Assembly (NCBI GenBank): GCA_963846495.1
Contig: CAWJWP010000004.1
Span: 42,469 to 106,468 of the forward strand
Reading direction: 5' to 3'
Length of the DNA stretch: 64,000 bases
Origin: DASYQD01 sp963846495
GTDB taxonomy: Bacteria > Acidobacteriota > Thermoanaerobaculia > Multivoradales > JAIOJS01
Part shown: positions 50,547 through 62,518 of the stretch, piece by piece
Numbering within the stretch: the first letter of the stretch is position 1
Layout of the letters: every line of letters starts with the position of its first letter
Position numbers and translations under genes: made by a program
Notes under the pieces: generated by a model
The model's input: only the letters and a program-made list of their open reading frames with translations
Told to the model about the DNA's origin: nothing
Databases searched by the model: none

Positions 50547-52646
50547 ATGGGTCGCCGCCGCTCGGCGCTCGCCGGTCTCGCGCTGCTCGCCCTGGTGATC
50601 CCCGCCGCCGCCGGCCGTCCCGCGGCGCCGGCGCCGCAGCAGCGACCGCAGCCGCGGCCGAGCTTGCTGCTCATCACCCTCGACACCACCCGCGCCGACG
50701 CCCTGGGTGGCGGCCGGACGCCGGTGCTCGACGCCCTGGCCGCCCGCGGCACGAGATGGAGCGGTGCGCTGGCCCCGGCGCCGCTCACCTTGCCCGCCCA
50801 TGCCTCCCTGCTCACCGGATGCGAACCGCCGGAGCACGGCCTCCACGACAACGGCGCGGGAGCTCTGCCAAGCGATCTGCCGACGCTCGCGACCCTGCTG
50901 GCGAGCGAGCTCGACACCGCCGCGATCGTCGGCTCGCGGGTCCTCGACCGGCGTTTCGGTCTGGCGCGCGGCTTCGCGCTCTACGACGACCGCATGCTGG
51001 CGGAGCGAACGGGTGAATACGGCTATCCCGAGCGCGCCGCCCCGGAGGTCGTGGATCGGGCGCTCCACTGGCTCGCGGCGCGGCGGGGCAAGGGCGGCTT
51101 CTTTCTCTGGGTGCACTTCTACGACCCGCACTTTCCCTATATGGCCGAGGCGTCCGGCGGCGCCAGCGCAGGCTCGGCGAAGGAGCGCTACCGCGCGGAG
51201 GTGGCGTTGGTCGATCGCCAGGTGGGGCGTCTGCTCGCCGGCCTCGGCGCCGCGGCCGAGCAGACACTCGTCGCGGTGGCCGGCGATCACGGCGAGGCCC
51301 TCGGCGAGCACGGCGAGGATACGCACGGCGTGCTGCTCTACCGCGGCGTGCTCGAGGTGCCGCTCTTCGTCGCCGGCCCCGGCGTGCCGCGCGGCAAGGT
51401 CATTCCAGGCGCCGTGGCCGCCTGGCGGCTCGCCCCCACCGTGCTCCGGCTCCTCGGCCGCAAGGACGAGCTTGCCTGCGGGTCGCCGTTGCCGGGCCTG
51501 CCGGCGGTCGCCGCCGGCGCGCGGAGCGAGCTCGGCGTCCGCAGCGAGACCTTCCTGCCCCAGACCGCCTACGGCTGGAGCCCGCTCGTCGCTTGGACCC
51601 GGGGGTCCTGGCGCCTCGTGCGCGCGCCGCGCCCCGAGCTCTTCGACCTGGCGCGCGATCCCGGCGAGGTCCACAACCGGATCGCCGACGAGCGCCGGCT
51701 CGCCCGTGCCCTCGCCGGCGAGCTCGCCCGCTACGAGCGCTCGCTCGCGGTACGGCAGCCTTCATCCGTCGCCGCCGACGCCCGACTCGCCGCCGAGCTC
51801 GCCCAGCTCGGCTATCTCTCGGGCGCCAGCCGCCGGGCTGGCGACGGCGCTCCCGCAGGCCTCGATCCCAAAGATGGCCAGGTGCTTCTGCGCGAGCTCG
51901 ACGCCGCGCAGGAGGCCCTGGATCGCGGCGATGTCGCTCCCGCGCGGGAGTCCCTCGAACGGCTCGTGCGCAAGAGCCCGGACAACGTCCCCTTCCTCAC
52001 CCAGCTCGGCCGCGCGCGGCTGCTGGCAGGGGAACCGGACAGCGCGATCGCCGCCTTTCGCGAGGCGGCGCGCGCCAACCCCGTTCTCGACTTTCCGCAT
52101 CTCAACCTGGCCGACGCGCTGCGCGAAGTGGGACGGCCGGCGGAGGCGGAGGCGGAGTATCGAGCGGCGCTGGCGCTCGACCCGCGCTCGCTGCGCGGGA
52201 CTCTCGGGCTTGCCCAGCTCCTCGTCGACGGCGGTCGCGCGCCGGCGGCCGAAGGGGCGCTGCGCCAGGCCCTCGGCGACGGCCTGGAGAGTGTTGCGGT
52301 GCGCACCGCGCTGGCGCGCCTGCTGCTCTCGGCGGGCCGCTTCGCGGAGGCCGAAGGCGAGGCCGACCGGCTGCTCGAGTCGGCGCCGGACCTGGCGGCG
52401 GGTTGGCTGCTCAAGGGCGAGATCGCGGAGCGCCGCGGCGACGCGAGCGAAGCCATGCGCCGCTACGGCCGGGCGGCCCGCTTGGCCCCCGCCGCCCCGG
52501 AGGCGTTCCTGGCCGCCGGCCGGTTGCTGGCCGCGCAGGGCGAGCTGGCCGACGCACGGCTGCAATTCCAACGGGCGATTGCCGTCGGACGCGGCACGCC
52601 GGCGGGCAGGGAGGCCGCCCGCCGGCTCGCCGCGCTGCCGCCCTAG
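50547..52646 (+). CDS. Sulfatase-like protein with TPR domain
   Basis: 699 residues, intact; secreted by its signal (LALLALVIPAAAGRP). Fold marks are LLLITLDTTRADAL, LVAVAGDHGEALGEHGE and GVLLYRGVLEVPLFVAGPG. The nucleophile site reads APLTLPAHASLLTG: Thr at the formylglycine place and His for Arg, as in the paralogue at 28,953. The TPR part starts near residue 440 (GLDPKDGQVLLRELDAAQEAL; SAIAAFREAARANPVLDF; YRAALALDPRSLRG). The two proteins share the order of motifs but not close sequence. A role in modifying or hydrolysing phospho-substrates at the envelope is inferred only from the Thr. Confidence 0.85.
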   Translation: MGRRRSALAGLALLALVIPAAAGRPAAPAPQQRPQPRPSLLLITLDTTRADALGGGRTPVLDALAARGTRWSGALAPAPLTLPAHASLLTGCEPPEHGLHDNGAGALPSDLPTLATLLASELDTAAIVGSRVLDRRFGLARGFALYDDRMLAERTGEYGYPERAAPEVVDRALHWLAARRGKGGFFLWVHFYDPHFPYMAEASGGASAGSAKERYRAEVALVDRQVGRLLAGLGAAAEQTLVAVAGDHGEALGEHGEDTHGVLLYRGVLEVPLFVAGPGVPRGKVIPGAVAAWRLAPTVLRLLGRKDELACGSPLPGLPAVAAGARSELGVRSETFLPQTAYGWSPLVAWTRGSWRLVRAPRPELFDLARDPGEVHNRIADERRLARALAGELARYERSLAVRQPSSVAADARLAAELAQLGYLSGASRRAGDGAPAGLDPKDGQVLLRELDAAQEALDRGDVAPARESLERLVRKSPDNVPFLTQLGRARLLAGEPDSAIAAFREAARANPVLDFPHLNLADALREVGRPAEAEAEYRAALALDPRSLRGTLGLAQLLVDGGRAPAAEGALRQALGDGLESVAVRTALARLLLSAGRFAEAEGEADRLLESAPDLAAGWLLKGEIAERRGDASEAMRRYGRAARLAPAAPEAFLAAGRLLAAQGELADARLQFQRAIAVGRGTPAGREAARRLAALPP

Positions 52647-52649
52647 TCA

Positions 52650-55600
52650 CTCCCTCCGCCGAGCACCAAGCACCGGGCCCGAGGCACGAAGCGCCGAGGG
52701 GCTCCTCCCCCCGCACCAGCTGCGAGGTGTCACCGCTTTCGAAGCCGTCGACGAACGGCAGGTCGCCGAGCAGCTGGAGCGTCACCGTGGCGCTGGCGGG
52801 GATGCCCAGGCCGTTCTCGATGGTGTAGGTGAAGGTCACGTTGGGCACCGGGCAGGGGTTGGGGCCGCGCGTGTAGGTCAGCGTGTCGCCTGCCGGTAGG
52901 TCGTTGATGGTGACGGTGCCCACCGGCGGCTGGGACACCGAGACGATGTCGAGCCCGGTCTCCGAGTGGTCGACGTCGTTGGCGAGCACGTCGAGAGTCA
53001 CCGGCGGCGATCCTCTGGGGATCGAGAACGCGTCGTCGACGGCGTCGGGCGCCGCGGACTGGCAGGTGCCGGCGTTGTTGACGGCGTCGATCCCCAGGTT
53101 GTCGAGGAACCAGCCCTCGTCGTTCGACGAAGAGTCCGAGCTGAAGAGGAAGCGCAGCCGCACCGCCTGGTTGGCGTAGGCCGAAAGCGAGAAGGAGAAG
53201 GCCGAGTAGCCGCCGCTCGGCCCGGTGAAGGCCGGCTGCCCATCGTCGAACTCGGGGATGTTGCAGGCCGGCGCGCCGGCCGGGCCGCCCATGACGGCGG
53301 GATAGTCACCGACGGTGCCCAGGCGTGTCCAGTCGTGGAAGCCGCCGGCTTCGGTGGCCACCTGCACGATTCCGCCGTCCCAGCCGGCCTCGATCGCGTA
53401 GCGCGACGCGAAGGAGAGCGTCGGCGCCGCCCCCAGGCGGATGGTGGGCGACTCGAGCGGCGAGCAGGTGTTGTCGGGGTAGTTGCCGCTCGCGGTCGTC
53501 GCATAGACCCTGCTGTCGTGGCCGGTGTCGCTGTTGCGCACCGCCCAGGTGCTGGGGGTGAAGAAGGCCGGGTAGAGCTTGGCCGGCGCGAGGTCGCCGG
53601 CGTCGTCGCTGAAGCTCCCCGCGGTGAGCGCACCGGTGGCCACCTCGTAGCGGCGCACCACGTTGGCGTCGCTGTTGCCGAAGCTGTCGCGGGCGCGCAC
53701 GATGTAGAAGTTGCGCTCGCCCGGCAGCACGCCATAGTCGTCCAGGCTGGTGCCGACGACCCCGGCGGCGATCTGGTTGACCGGCGCCGGCAGGAAGGTC
53801 GGGTCCGTCGAGCGATAGACGTCGTAGGTGAGGGCGGCGCCGCAGCGCGCGGTGCCGGGGTCCCAGCTCACATTGAGGCGGCAGGTGCCGCTGGTGGTGC
53901 TCGACACCCCGTCGGCGCCGGCGAAGATCGGCGCCAGCGCGCAGTCCCCGGTAGCGGTGGCCTGCACGCAGACCGAGAAGTCGCCGATGCACGACGGGCA
54001 GGCGGTATCGGAGGCGGCGATGCGATAACCGTAGGTGATGCCGCCCGTGATCTCGTCGTCGTCGAGGAAGGTCGTCGTCGGAGCCGTGACGACGCCCACC
54101 GCGACCTCTTCCTCCTCGCTCGCCGCGCAGCCGCCCTCGCGGCGGAAGACTTTGTAGGAGAGGGCGCCGGTCACGGCGTTCCAGGCCACCGAGATCTGGT
54201 TGGCGACGCTGGTGTCGAGGGTCGGATTGGCCGGCGCATCCAGATTCACGTCGGCGCAGACCTGGGGGACGACCTGCAGGCAGCTCGACGCCTGGCCGAG
54301 GCAGCTCGGGTGGGCGCCCACCCCCTGCACCGAGTAGAAGTAGGGGATGCCGGGCGCCACTTCCGGGTCCTCGAAGTAGTCGCGGTTTCCACTCACCTCG
54401 GCGATCGGGGTGAAGCCGAAGCCGCAGCCCAGGGTGTTGCGCAGGACCCGATAGCCCCCCGCCGCGGGCGTGGTGTTCCAGCTCAGCTGGATCGGCGCCG
54501 TGGTGCACAGCGCCGACAGCGTGGGCGCCGCGAGCGGCGCCGGGCACCCGCCGTCCTGGTTCGCCGGATCGGCGGCGCCGCCGCAGGCGATGGCGTGCAA
54601 GTCGAAGGCGGCGAAGATCTGCGCCGCGTGCGGCGTGCCGTTGGCGAGGTTGCCGTCGTTGTCGTCGACGAAGCGGTAGGCGGAGAACCAGTCGGTGGCA
54701 CTGCAGCCGTTGGTGGTGCCCTCGGGCGCCGGGCCGGTCACCGAGTAGCCCGACACCGCGAGGTCCCGCGACAGAGTACCAGAGCCGGTCCATCGTCTGC
54801 CAGCCGGAGTGCTCGGCGGGACCCTGGACGCTCGCATAGACGCTGCCGCCGAACTCCTGGGCGACGAGCAGGCGTGCCAGGTCCCAGTTGGCCTGCGACG
54901 CGATCAGCGATTCGCAGTGGCAGCCGTGATCGAGCGGTCCGGCGCAGCCGGTGGTCTCCGGTCCGCCGCAGTTGTAAAAGTTCGACTTGCCGTCGGCAAC
55001 TATGGGGGCGCCCGCGATCATGTGGTTCCAGCGCGCCGGCGTGCCGATCTGCGGCCGTGGCTCGGGCGGCGGGCTGGGGCCCGACCGCGAGCCGTTGATC
55101 TCGTCGGGGTCGCCGGGAGCCACGCAGCCATCGGGCGAGGGCAGAGGAAAGGTGTTGTTGAAACGGCAGAAGCGGGTGTAGTCGGTGTCGCGCACGCCCG
55201 AGCAGCGGCGCGAGCGGCTGCCGTAGCCGGCGGAGGTCCCCCAGTTCGGATCCGTGGGATCCGGCAGCCGGAAGCCGAGCCCGATGCAGCTCGACAGCGT
55301 CTGCAGGGTGGCGAAGGTGTCGCCCATCGCCTCGCCGGTGGCCGATTCGGGCGCCGTGCCGGTGCCGTCGTTCTGATCCAGGCCGTGCCCGAACTCGTGC
55401 AGGAAGACGCCGGCGAGCTCGCCGGTGTTGTTGCAGAACTGCGCCTGCACCTGCTTGAAGAACGCCAGCGTCCCGGTGCCGCCCTGCCAGAAGGCGTTGC
55501 ACACCGGTGCCCCGTTGGTGAGCAGCGAGGTCGGTCCCGAGCTGCCGTCGATCCCCTGGAGCCAGTCGTTGTCCGGCAGGTAGAAGCGCGACTTCTGGTT

Positions 55601-56897
55601 GATCAGGTTGAGGTGGTAGTAAGCGCTGCGCGCGGCGTGGGTATCGCCAGGGCCGCCACTGATGGGATCGCTGTCGGGCGGGCTCTCGCGCGTCGCCGGC
55701 TGGCAGTCGCTGTTGGTGCCGGTGCCGTTGGGGTCCGTGGTGCCAAGGTCGAGGTTGCCGGGCGCCACTCCCGAGGCGGCGACGGCGCCGCAGCCATCCA
55801 CCAGCGTGAAGTACTTGCCGTCCAGCGCGGTGGCCGCCGAGGCCGCTCCCGGCGGGTACTCGAAGCCGCCGGCGGAATTGGTGAAGCAGCCGTCGCCGGT
55901 GCAGCTGCCGCCGACGAAGGTGAGCCGGGCGTTGGGCATGGTCACCGCCACCTCGGCGACGTCGCCCGGCACGCAGCTGCTGGGATTCGAGCAGTTGACG
56001 TTGGGATACACCGAGGCCCGCAGCACCGCCGCGTAGTCGGTGGCGTCGACGAAGCGCAGGACCTCGCCGCTGCGCGCGTCGACCAGGCTGCGCCAGCTGC
56101 CGCTCGAGCCGGCGCGCTGGAAGGTCGAGCGATAGACGAGGTGCAGCTGCCAGCCTTCACCGACGGGGCCGCCGTAGCCGACCCTGTCCTCGGCGCCGCG
56201 CAGCACCCACAGCAAGCGTTCCGGTTCGGTGAACGTGTCTGTCGCCTCGAGGCCTCCCACGTAGCTGGCAAGCGCGGCGCGAGCTCCGGCGGGCGAGACG
56301 GTGGCGCTGGCGCGCGGGGCGCTACGGAGATTCCGCGTCGCCACCAGGCGCGTGGCGCCGAACTGAACCAGCCGGCCGTGGGAGATGCGGAAGACCAGCT
56401 GGGAGTCGGCGACCTCGACGCCATCGAGCCGCTGGTGGAAAGCCAGGTTCCACAGCTGCCCCCGCTCGCCGAGCTGCCGCGAGGCGGCCGTGATCGAGCA
56501 CCAGGTCGGCAGCGGCGAACGGCAGCAGGCTGGGGTACGCCGCCACCAGGGCGCGCGCGTGCGACTCCAGTCGCCGAAGATCGCCGCGCTCCTCGGCAGC
56601 GAGCCACGGGATGCCCGCGCCTTCCGCCAGCGCGATCGCGCCCGACCGCCGGTCGACGTAGAAACGCCAGTCGCCGTGGGTGGCGCGGAAGGCCTCGGCT
56701 TCGGCGACCACCGCCGGATCGATCTCGCCCTGGAGGCTGGCCAGGGCTGCCGGCGCCGGCGTGGCGACGAACCCAGCCGGAGCGCGGACGAAGCCGTGCA
56801 TCGGCTCCGCGTCGGGCATCCGCTGCGCCTGCAGCGCGGCGGTCGCCACCAAGACACCAACCGACGCCACCCGAACGGCTGCGCTTCGAAGACTCAT
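52650..56897 (-). CDS. Large secreted metallopeptidase (M36/fungalysin-like) with FN3 and Ig-like modules (frameshifted)
   Basis: AGGAGG precedes ATG 56,897; signal peptide near 1-25. Pro-region ~30-300 (FTP/PepSY-like: WRFYVDRRSGAIAL, WQLHLVYRSTF). Zinc site HEFGHGLDQNDG near residue 500 with GEAMGDTFATL as the third-ligand helix, and the C-terminal catalytic region YRFVDDNDGNLANGTPHA. Next are three FN3-like modules (APIQLSWNTTPAAGGYRVL; ISVAWNAVTGALSYKVF), a jelly-roll part (WTRLGTVGDYPAVMGG), an Ig/cadherin-like tail (TLDVLANDVDHSE) and the end LPFVDGFESGDTSQLV. GFESGD tails are common on exported proteins of this group. Shifts near 56,480 and 54,775; the true stop is uncertain because the frame stays open to 52,411 across the convergent gene. 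Confidence 0.85.
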
Positions 56898-57151
56898 GGG
56901 TTCCTCCTGCCGATGTCGAGTGGATCAGCTATCGGCACGGGAGTCGGTGGGGAATTACCCCAGATGGCCTAGGGAGAATTGCTCATCACGGGCTGCTGCC
57001 CGCCGCGGAAGCACGCCGCGTGCCCAGTCAGACAGACGGCTCTAGCCGCCGGGCGGCTGGCCGGTCCCGACGGCGTACCCCGCCGATGAGTCGGCGCTTT
57101 CCGCGGGCGGTGGCCGATGCGCCCTTCCGGGCGCTCGCCGGTGGCGGATCC

Positions 57152-57640
<489 letters not shown>

Positions 57641-57645
57641 CTTGT

Positions 57646-59580
57646 CTACCACCGTGATGCTGCCGACTCGGTGTCTTCGAGCTCCGGCATCCGACGCAAG
57701 TAGCCGTGCTTCTCGATCAGCCGCCGGGCTTCGGCGAGGTCGGCTTGCGGCGATGTCCACGGGTACTTCGCAGGATGACCGTCGTCGTTCGGCGGCCCGA
57801 AGAGCCGCGCCCGGTGCAGGTGGATGTCGGCGAGGAAGAGCGGCATCGGGCCGCGTTCGGCGATCTCCCACGCTTCGTCCAGGTCGCGCTGCGCGCTCTC
57901 AGGGCCAGTGCGGGGACCAGTGAGACTACGTAGCCAGGCGCGGGTGAGGAGGCCGTCAGGGAGGACGTCTAGGTCGCCGGCGCGGCGGAGGTCGGCCACG
58001 GCAGCGTCCAACTCGGCCCAAGCAATGTCAAGGTGGGACGCGGTACTTTCATGGCGCTGCGCGACGCTAGGGGGCTCGGCGGCGGGCTCGGGACCGCCCG
58101 TCGTGCCTTCTAGCATCGCCGCAAAGAGCGCGGCGCGGCCCAGGGTGAGGTGGTGCAGCGCGAAGTCGAGAATAGGTGCACCGCGCATTCGTCCCTCCCA
58201 TTTGAGCACCTGCGCCGCGCGCTCGGAGACTGCTCGGCAGGATAAGAGCTGACGTGTGCACGCGTCTCGCGCGCAGGCTCCGGCGCTGTCGCCGAAGCGA
58301 ACCTCCTGGCGGAAATCGCCCGCGGGGCGCATTTGCGCAGTCGCGGACGGTTCCCTCGAACTGCGCGCAGACACCGAACCGGCCCGCGAAAAGCTGGGAC
58401 TCTCCAGCATTCGCTGCCACGCGGCGAGCTCCGCCTCCGTCAAGAGCAGGTCGCAATACTGGAAGCCCGGCAGGGAGTACAGCAGCGGGTAGGTTGGCTG
58501 GCGCTCGGCCTGCATTCTCTCGGCCTCGCGGAAGCGTGCCTCTGCTTCGGCCTGGCGGAAGATGTTCGTAGAGCCGCCGGTGCGCTGCGCGCCAGGTGTC
58601 TGGCTGCTGCTGGCTCACGCGCTGAGCGAAGTACTCACGCAGCAGCGGATGGGCATCGAGGGCGACCAGCTCGCCGGAACCTGTCTCCCAGTTCACCGTC
58701 AGGAGCTTCGCGTCGCGCAGGGAAGTAAGGCTGAACCCCCAGTCCTCCTCCGCCAATCCCACGAGAGGCTCGGTCAGCCCGGCGATGACAGGCGCCTTGC
58801 GCAGGGCGTCCACGCAATCCGCCGTCGCCGGGCGGTCGAAGAGGCCTAGGAGCTTTAGCACCGCCAGCTCGCGACGCGCCTCCTCGCTGTCGTCCTCTAG
58901 CCACTTGACATAGGCATCCATCGCCCGGAAGGCGTGGCCGCCTTGGATCCTCGCGTTCGCTCTGCCGAAATCGGTGCGATCGCGGCGGCGGACGTCGCCG
59001 TGGTGGGCGCGCACGAGGAACTGTCCGAGGATCTGCAGGGTCAGGGCATGGCCGTCCATGTCCTCCACCAGCTCTTCGAAATCCGCCTGAGAACCGGTCT
59101 GCACGCCCGTCGTCCGCAGCAGCCTCACACCTGCGGCCGTCGACAGACGTAACAGCTCGTGCATCGGCGCAGTGGTTTGCCGGTACGCCCGCAAGTCGGC
59201 AATCGCATAGCGCGTGGTAACGACACACAAGCCGTTGCTGTTGCTAGCCAGCGCTTTGAGCAGGGAGGCAACTCCCTGGTCTTTCAGCTCGCCCGGCGTG
59301 GGTGACGTTGGCGAGTACTGCAGCGGCTCCAGGCCGTCAAGGATAAGCAGCGCCCGCCGTTCGCCGACGAGCTGCGCCAGCCGCCGTCCCTTGTCGAACG
59401 CGCCTTTTGCGCTGCCCGCCATCTCCGCGTCGCCGAAGAAGGCGAGGGCTTCCTTGAGAAACACGTCCGAGGAAGCCGCCGTCTGCTCCCGCGTGCCCTG
59501 GCTGTAGAAGGACCACGCAAACACGCCGTCGCATCCAGGCCAGCCTTGATAAGCCAAGTGCGCCGCCCACTTCCTTGGCC
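57646..59580 (-). pseudogene. STAND-type ATPase/TPR protein, 5'-truncated and internally deleted
   Basis: The first part reads YQGWPGCDGVFAWSFYSQGT, then ALLILDGLEPLQ (Walker B), GLCVVTTRYAIADL (sensor), DGHALTLQILGQFLVRAHHG and LDAHPLLREYFAQRV, the order of a widespread STAND/NB-ARC-like ATPase family. Normally a GGVGKS-type Walker A comes just before; here the gene starts after it, 24 bp past an rpoD end. At 58,560-58,590 the text jumps from RRLYEHL to IFRQAEAEARFREAER (other frame), dropping the ~150 residues usually in between. The C-terminal TPR part carries MQAERQPTYPLLYSLPGFQY and ends near the rpoD piece. Such proteins occur in defence islands, but this copy is unlikely to be active. 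Confidence 0.8.
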
Positions 59581-59603
59581 CATGCGTCGTCGAGCCGCCG
59601 GAG

Positions 59604-59849
59604 TTAATTGGTCGACGTGCTGTCGAGGAACGGACGCAGCCGCGTGGCGCGCGTCGGGTGGCGCAGCTTCCGCAGCGCCTTGCTCTCGATCTGCCGGATG
59701 CGCTCGCGGGTGACGTTGAAGTAGCGGCCGACCTCTTCGAGGGTGTGCTCGGCGCCGTCGCCGACGCCGAAGCGCATGCGGAGGACTTCTTCCTCGCGCT
59801 GCGTCAGCGTGCGCAGCACGCCGTCGGTCTGCTCCTTGAGCCCCGCGAA
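59604..59849 (-). pseudogene. rpoD: Second rpoD 3' end (region 4), direct repeat of 57,152-57,397
   Basis: 246 bp, colinear with 57,152-57,397 but with scattered differences. It encodes GLKEQTDGVLRTLTQREEEV through region 4 to RPFLDSTSTN. Its 5' continuation is cut off exactly where the low-GC segment starts. It may therefore be the true 3' end of an intact rpoD whose upstream part was replaced by a wrong join. Confidence 0.85.
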
Positions 59850-60993
59850 AGTCCGGAACCGCCGACCGTCCCCGCCCTGCAGCGCATACTTCCAATTGCA
59901 GGTGCGGGCCTGCTCCTGATTGCGCTCGCGGCCATCGGATTTTCGATGTCGGAAGTCCATTTCTCCAACGGATATTCCCCTTACGACACAAGTTTCGACC
60001 TCGGAAGCAAATGTGGTTCCGCCGATTGTTGATCCAGAGCCGGTTGGCTTGTTTGGCGTTTTCCAGACCTAACCGCATTGGCAGACCAGGTCACAATTTC
60101 AACATCAAGTATGGCGCTGCCTCCACCAGAGAGCGACACAAGCCTGCTGATCCAGGATGACGAAGAACAACGCTTTAGCATTGGGACGATTGTTTTGACG
60201 TGGAAACATAGGTCACTGACCGTTCGTCGACGGCGATGGCGAACTTGATTGGCGGTATCACGTGCTCGAAGTCACGGTTGAGCCAAACCCGGACAATAAC
60301 ACAACTCCTTCCAACAAGGTTGCATTTTCTGTTATCCTGCCTCGCAACGGATTTACGCATGTGCGGCACCTATTATTTTCATATTGACTCACGCCCAACG
60401 AAGTGGGTCTGATCCATGGTTTGGATACAAATAGTGAGCTTATTAATCAATCTGCTGAGGGGATGCTGACGGCCTTCGAGGCTGGCGATGAAGCAGGCGT
60501 TCGGCTGCGCGCTGAAGAAAATGTTAAATGCGATTATCGGAAATCAGAGTGATGATCACAAAGACTGGAACAATGACGGGACGATTAATGATTTGAGTGA
60601 CGGCTTCGGACTCCTATTGAACGGGGAAAATGAAGGCTACATTCAGGGAACTATTTCGCACGCTGGCTTTGCGGCTGAAGCAGAGATGCCACCGAGAATA
60701 TGCAAGTCCACGGTAATCATGTGCAGGTCGCAACAGACAATATCAACACATGGACTCCGCAACTGGCGATCAATTGACAACGATTCTTGGCTCCGCATTT
60801 AGCGCTCACATGGAAGCACCGATTCGCCAGGTGTGTCGCGGGCAAACCAGATCGAAACGGGATCGATGTAGACGGCAACGAAAATATCGAGCCGATCCCG
60901 GGCGAGGGCGGCGCAAGGACAGCTCATGAACATGCCTATTACATGGCAGATATGTCGATCTTCGCGGCTGAGCAACATATCCCCACCCCATAA
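59850..60993 (+). pseudogene. Low-GC gene remnant: exported protein with TM helix and GNENIEPIPGEGG-type domain
   Basis: Begins in phase as PPTVPALQRILPIAGAGLL, a membrane helix, then beta-type text over several frames (HVLEVTVEPNPDNNTTPSNK). From 60,420 it reads GLIHGLDTNSEL in spirit, FEAGDEAGVRLRAEE, MLNAIIGNQSDDHKDWNNDG, TINDLSDGFGLLL, and IDVDGNENIEPIPGEGGA with HEHAYYMADMS at the end. I know such text from Chloroflexi (Anaerolineae) surface or anti-sigma-like proteins. At least five shifts occur. Function unknown. GC is far lower than before 59,849. Confidence 0.5.
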
Positions 60994-61007
60994 ATTAATT
61001 TACCTAC

Positions 61008-61882
61008 TCAGCACCTCCTGCAGGTCTTGCTCCCCAACAAATCCTTTGGAATTTCGGTATCTTTATAGACTTCCCACGTTTCGGTGTGGACATATCTTCA
61101 CGCGGCCGGAGGTCGATGACCGGCCCAAGGCTTTCAAGTTCAGTAAAGCGATGATCGGTATATAGTTCCGAGTTGCAGCCAAAATCCTCGTATTCTTCAT
61201 CGCGCCGTACACCAAACCTCTTCACGAAAAACACATCATCATATAAATATCCAAGCCAGCCATGCGGGTTAAAATATCTAAATTTCAAGGCTGATCGTTG
61301 TTGTCTGATCGAACAATAACAAATTCATCCCCAAGTTGCAGGCGCGAGTCATCCCAGCGGAAAGGCCCGAAGTGAAAGCGCCGATTTGGCAGGAGACCAT
61401 CTGAATCCACATTTCCCTGTTGCTGTGGCAGGATGGCGGTACCAGTGGACGCATCATGGTGAGTGCCCACGGCGCAAGCCGCACTGAAACGGGTCCATTA
61501 TTTTGAAGTTTATGTTTAGGATGATGAACGGACGGGTGGGCTGACTGAATGGTGATGGTTTTTCTGATGCCGGTTCGGGGCTCATCCATACCCATCAAGC
61601 GAAGACCATCCGGTATCTCTTTGAGCGTGATCCCAAAACTATCAGAGATATATGAATAGGATATGGACTCGGGTGCATACCACAGACGATGCCCCCCAAA
61701 GAACTGAAATTCTCCAGCAGCAGTTTTCTGGAAAAATTAGGGACTTCGGCGAAAAGGCTTTCCCCCGTCGAATGTGGGATCAGACGTACCATGCGTGGTC
61801 CCGCCTGGGCGAGACATTCCAGCCGAAAATGTTCGTTTTCAAGGACAACCGCCTTATGCCCGTGGAAGTCTCCGTACTTCAT
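61008..61882 (-). pseudogene. DUF4380-like (galactose-mutarotase fold) protein, frameshifted
   Basis: Starts MKYGDFHGHKAVVLENEHFRL, cut here to GHKAVVLENEHFRL, then AQAGPRMVRLIPHSTGESLF, WYAPESISYSYI, LQNNGPVSVRLAPWALTMM, GLLPNRRFHFGPFRWDDSRL, GYLYDDVFFVKRFGV, NSELYTDHRFTELESLGPV and HTETWEVYKDTEIP. These are landmarks of a sugar-epimerase-like beta sandwich. About 290 residues if four or five shifts are removed. Substrate unknown. Diverges from the thioesterase gene. Confidence 0.65.
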
Positions 61883-61943
61883 AAAGATAATCTTAGCCGC
61901 AAAACAGATTTCCGTAAACGTCAAATTTATATCCATAGGTCGC

Positions 61944-62432
61944 ATGGAATATAATTTCAACATGACAATCAAACAACCTAACTCCAAATGTGCTCTATTT
62001 GCGGGCTTGAAAACCCAATTGGGTTGCACCTTCACATTTATGAAACCGCGCCCGGCGTAGCGGAATCGACATATTTGGCACCCGATCACTTTCAGGGTTA
62101 CCCTGGGTTTCACACGGAGGCATTGTCGCCGCGATCGTTGACGAGATGGCAGGCTGTTCTTTGATGGGCAGTGACCTGTCGAATCCGCGTTTTATGTTCA
62201 CAGCCAAAATGGAAGTGAAAGATCGCAAAAATGTGCCCATTGGAAAATTATTAAAGGTCATCGGGAAAGCTGGCAGATCAAAATCAAATTCTGCAGAGGG
62301 ATGGGCAGGTATTTATGATCTGAAACAGATGAACTGCTGGCCGAGGAAAAGGTATTGTTGATCGATGTACGCACGCAACAATTCGATAGTTCAAAGTTGA
62401 ACGAACTTGGCTGGAAGGTATATCCCGAATAA
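61944..62432 (+). CDS. PaaI-type thioesterase (hotdog fold), frameshifted
   Basis: MEYNFNMTIKQPNSKCALF, then GCTFTFYETAPGVAESTYLAP after a shift near 62,045, GYPGFTHGGIVAAIVDEMAG, the hotdog helix with its catalytic Asp/Glu-type HGGIVAAIVDE, FTAKMEVKDRKNVPIGKLL, and after another shift KVLLIDVRTQQFDS. The stop is TAA at 62,430. About 160 residues. Acyl-CoA substrate unknown. Confidence 0.75.
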
Positions 62433-62518
62433 CACTCTCCTTCGGAAGAGGGAAAACTCCCTGTTACTTTTTCTCACCTCCTGCAACATATTAACATGTG
62501 CAAGACCAAAGGATGTCC

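Noticed and set aside
52966..55098. 710-codon plus-strand open frame
   Set aside because: Antisense to the FN3 part of the metallopeptidase; low-complexity composition.
59284..60078. Minus ORF across the composition switch
   Set aside because: Crosses the chimeric join in a frame that is not rpoD; no homology expected.
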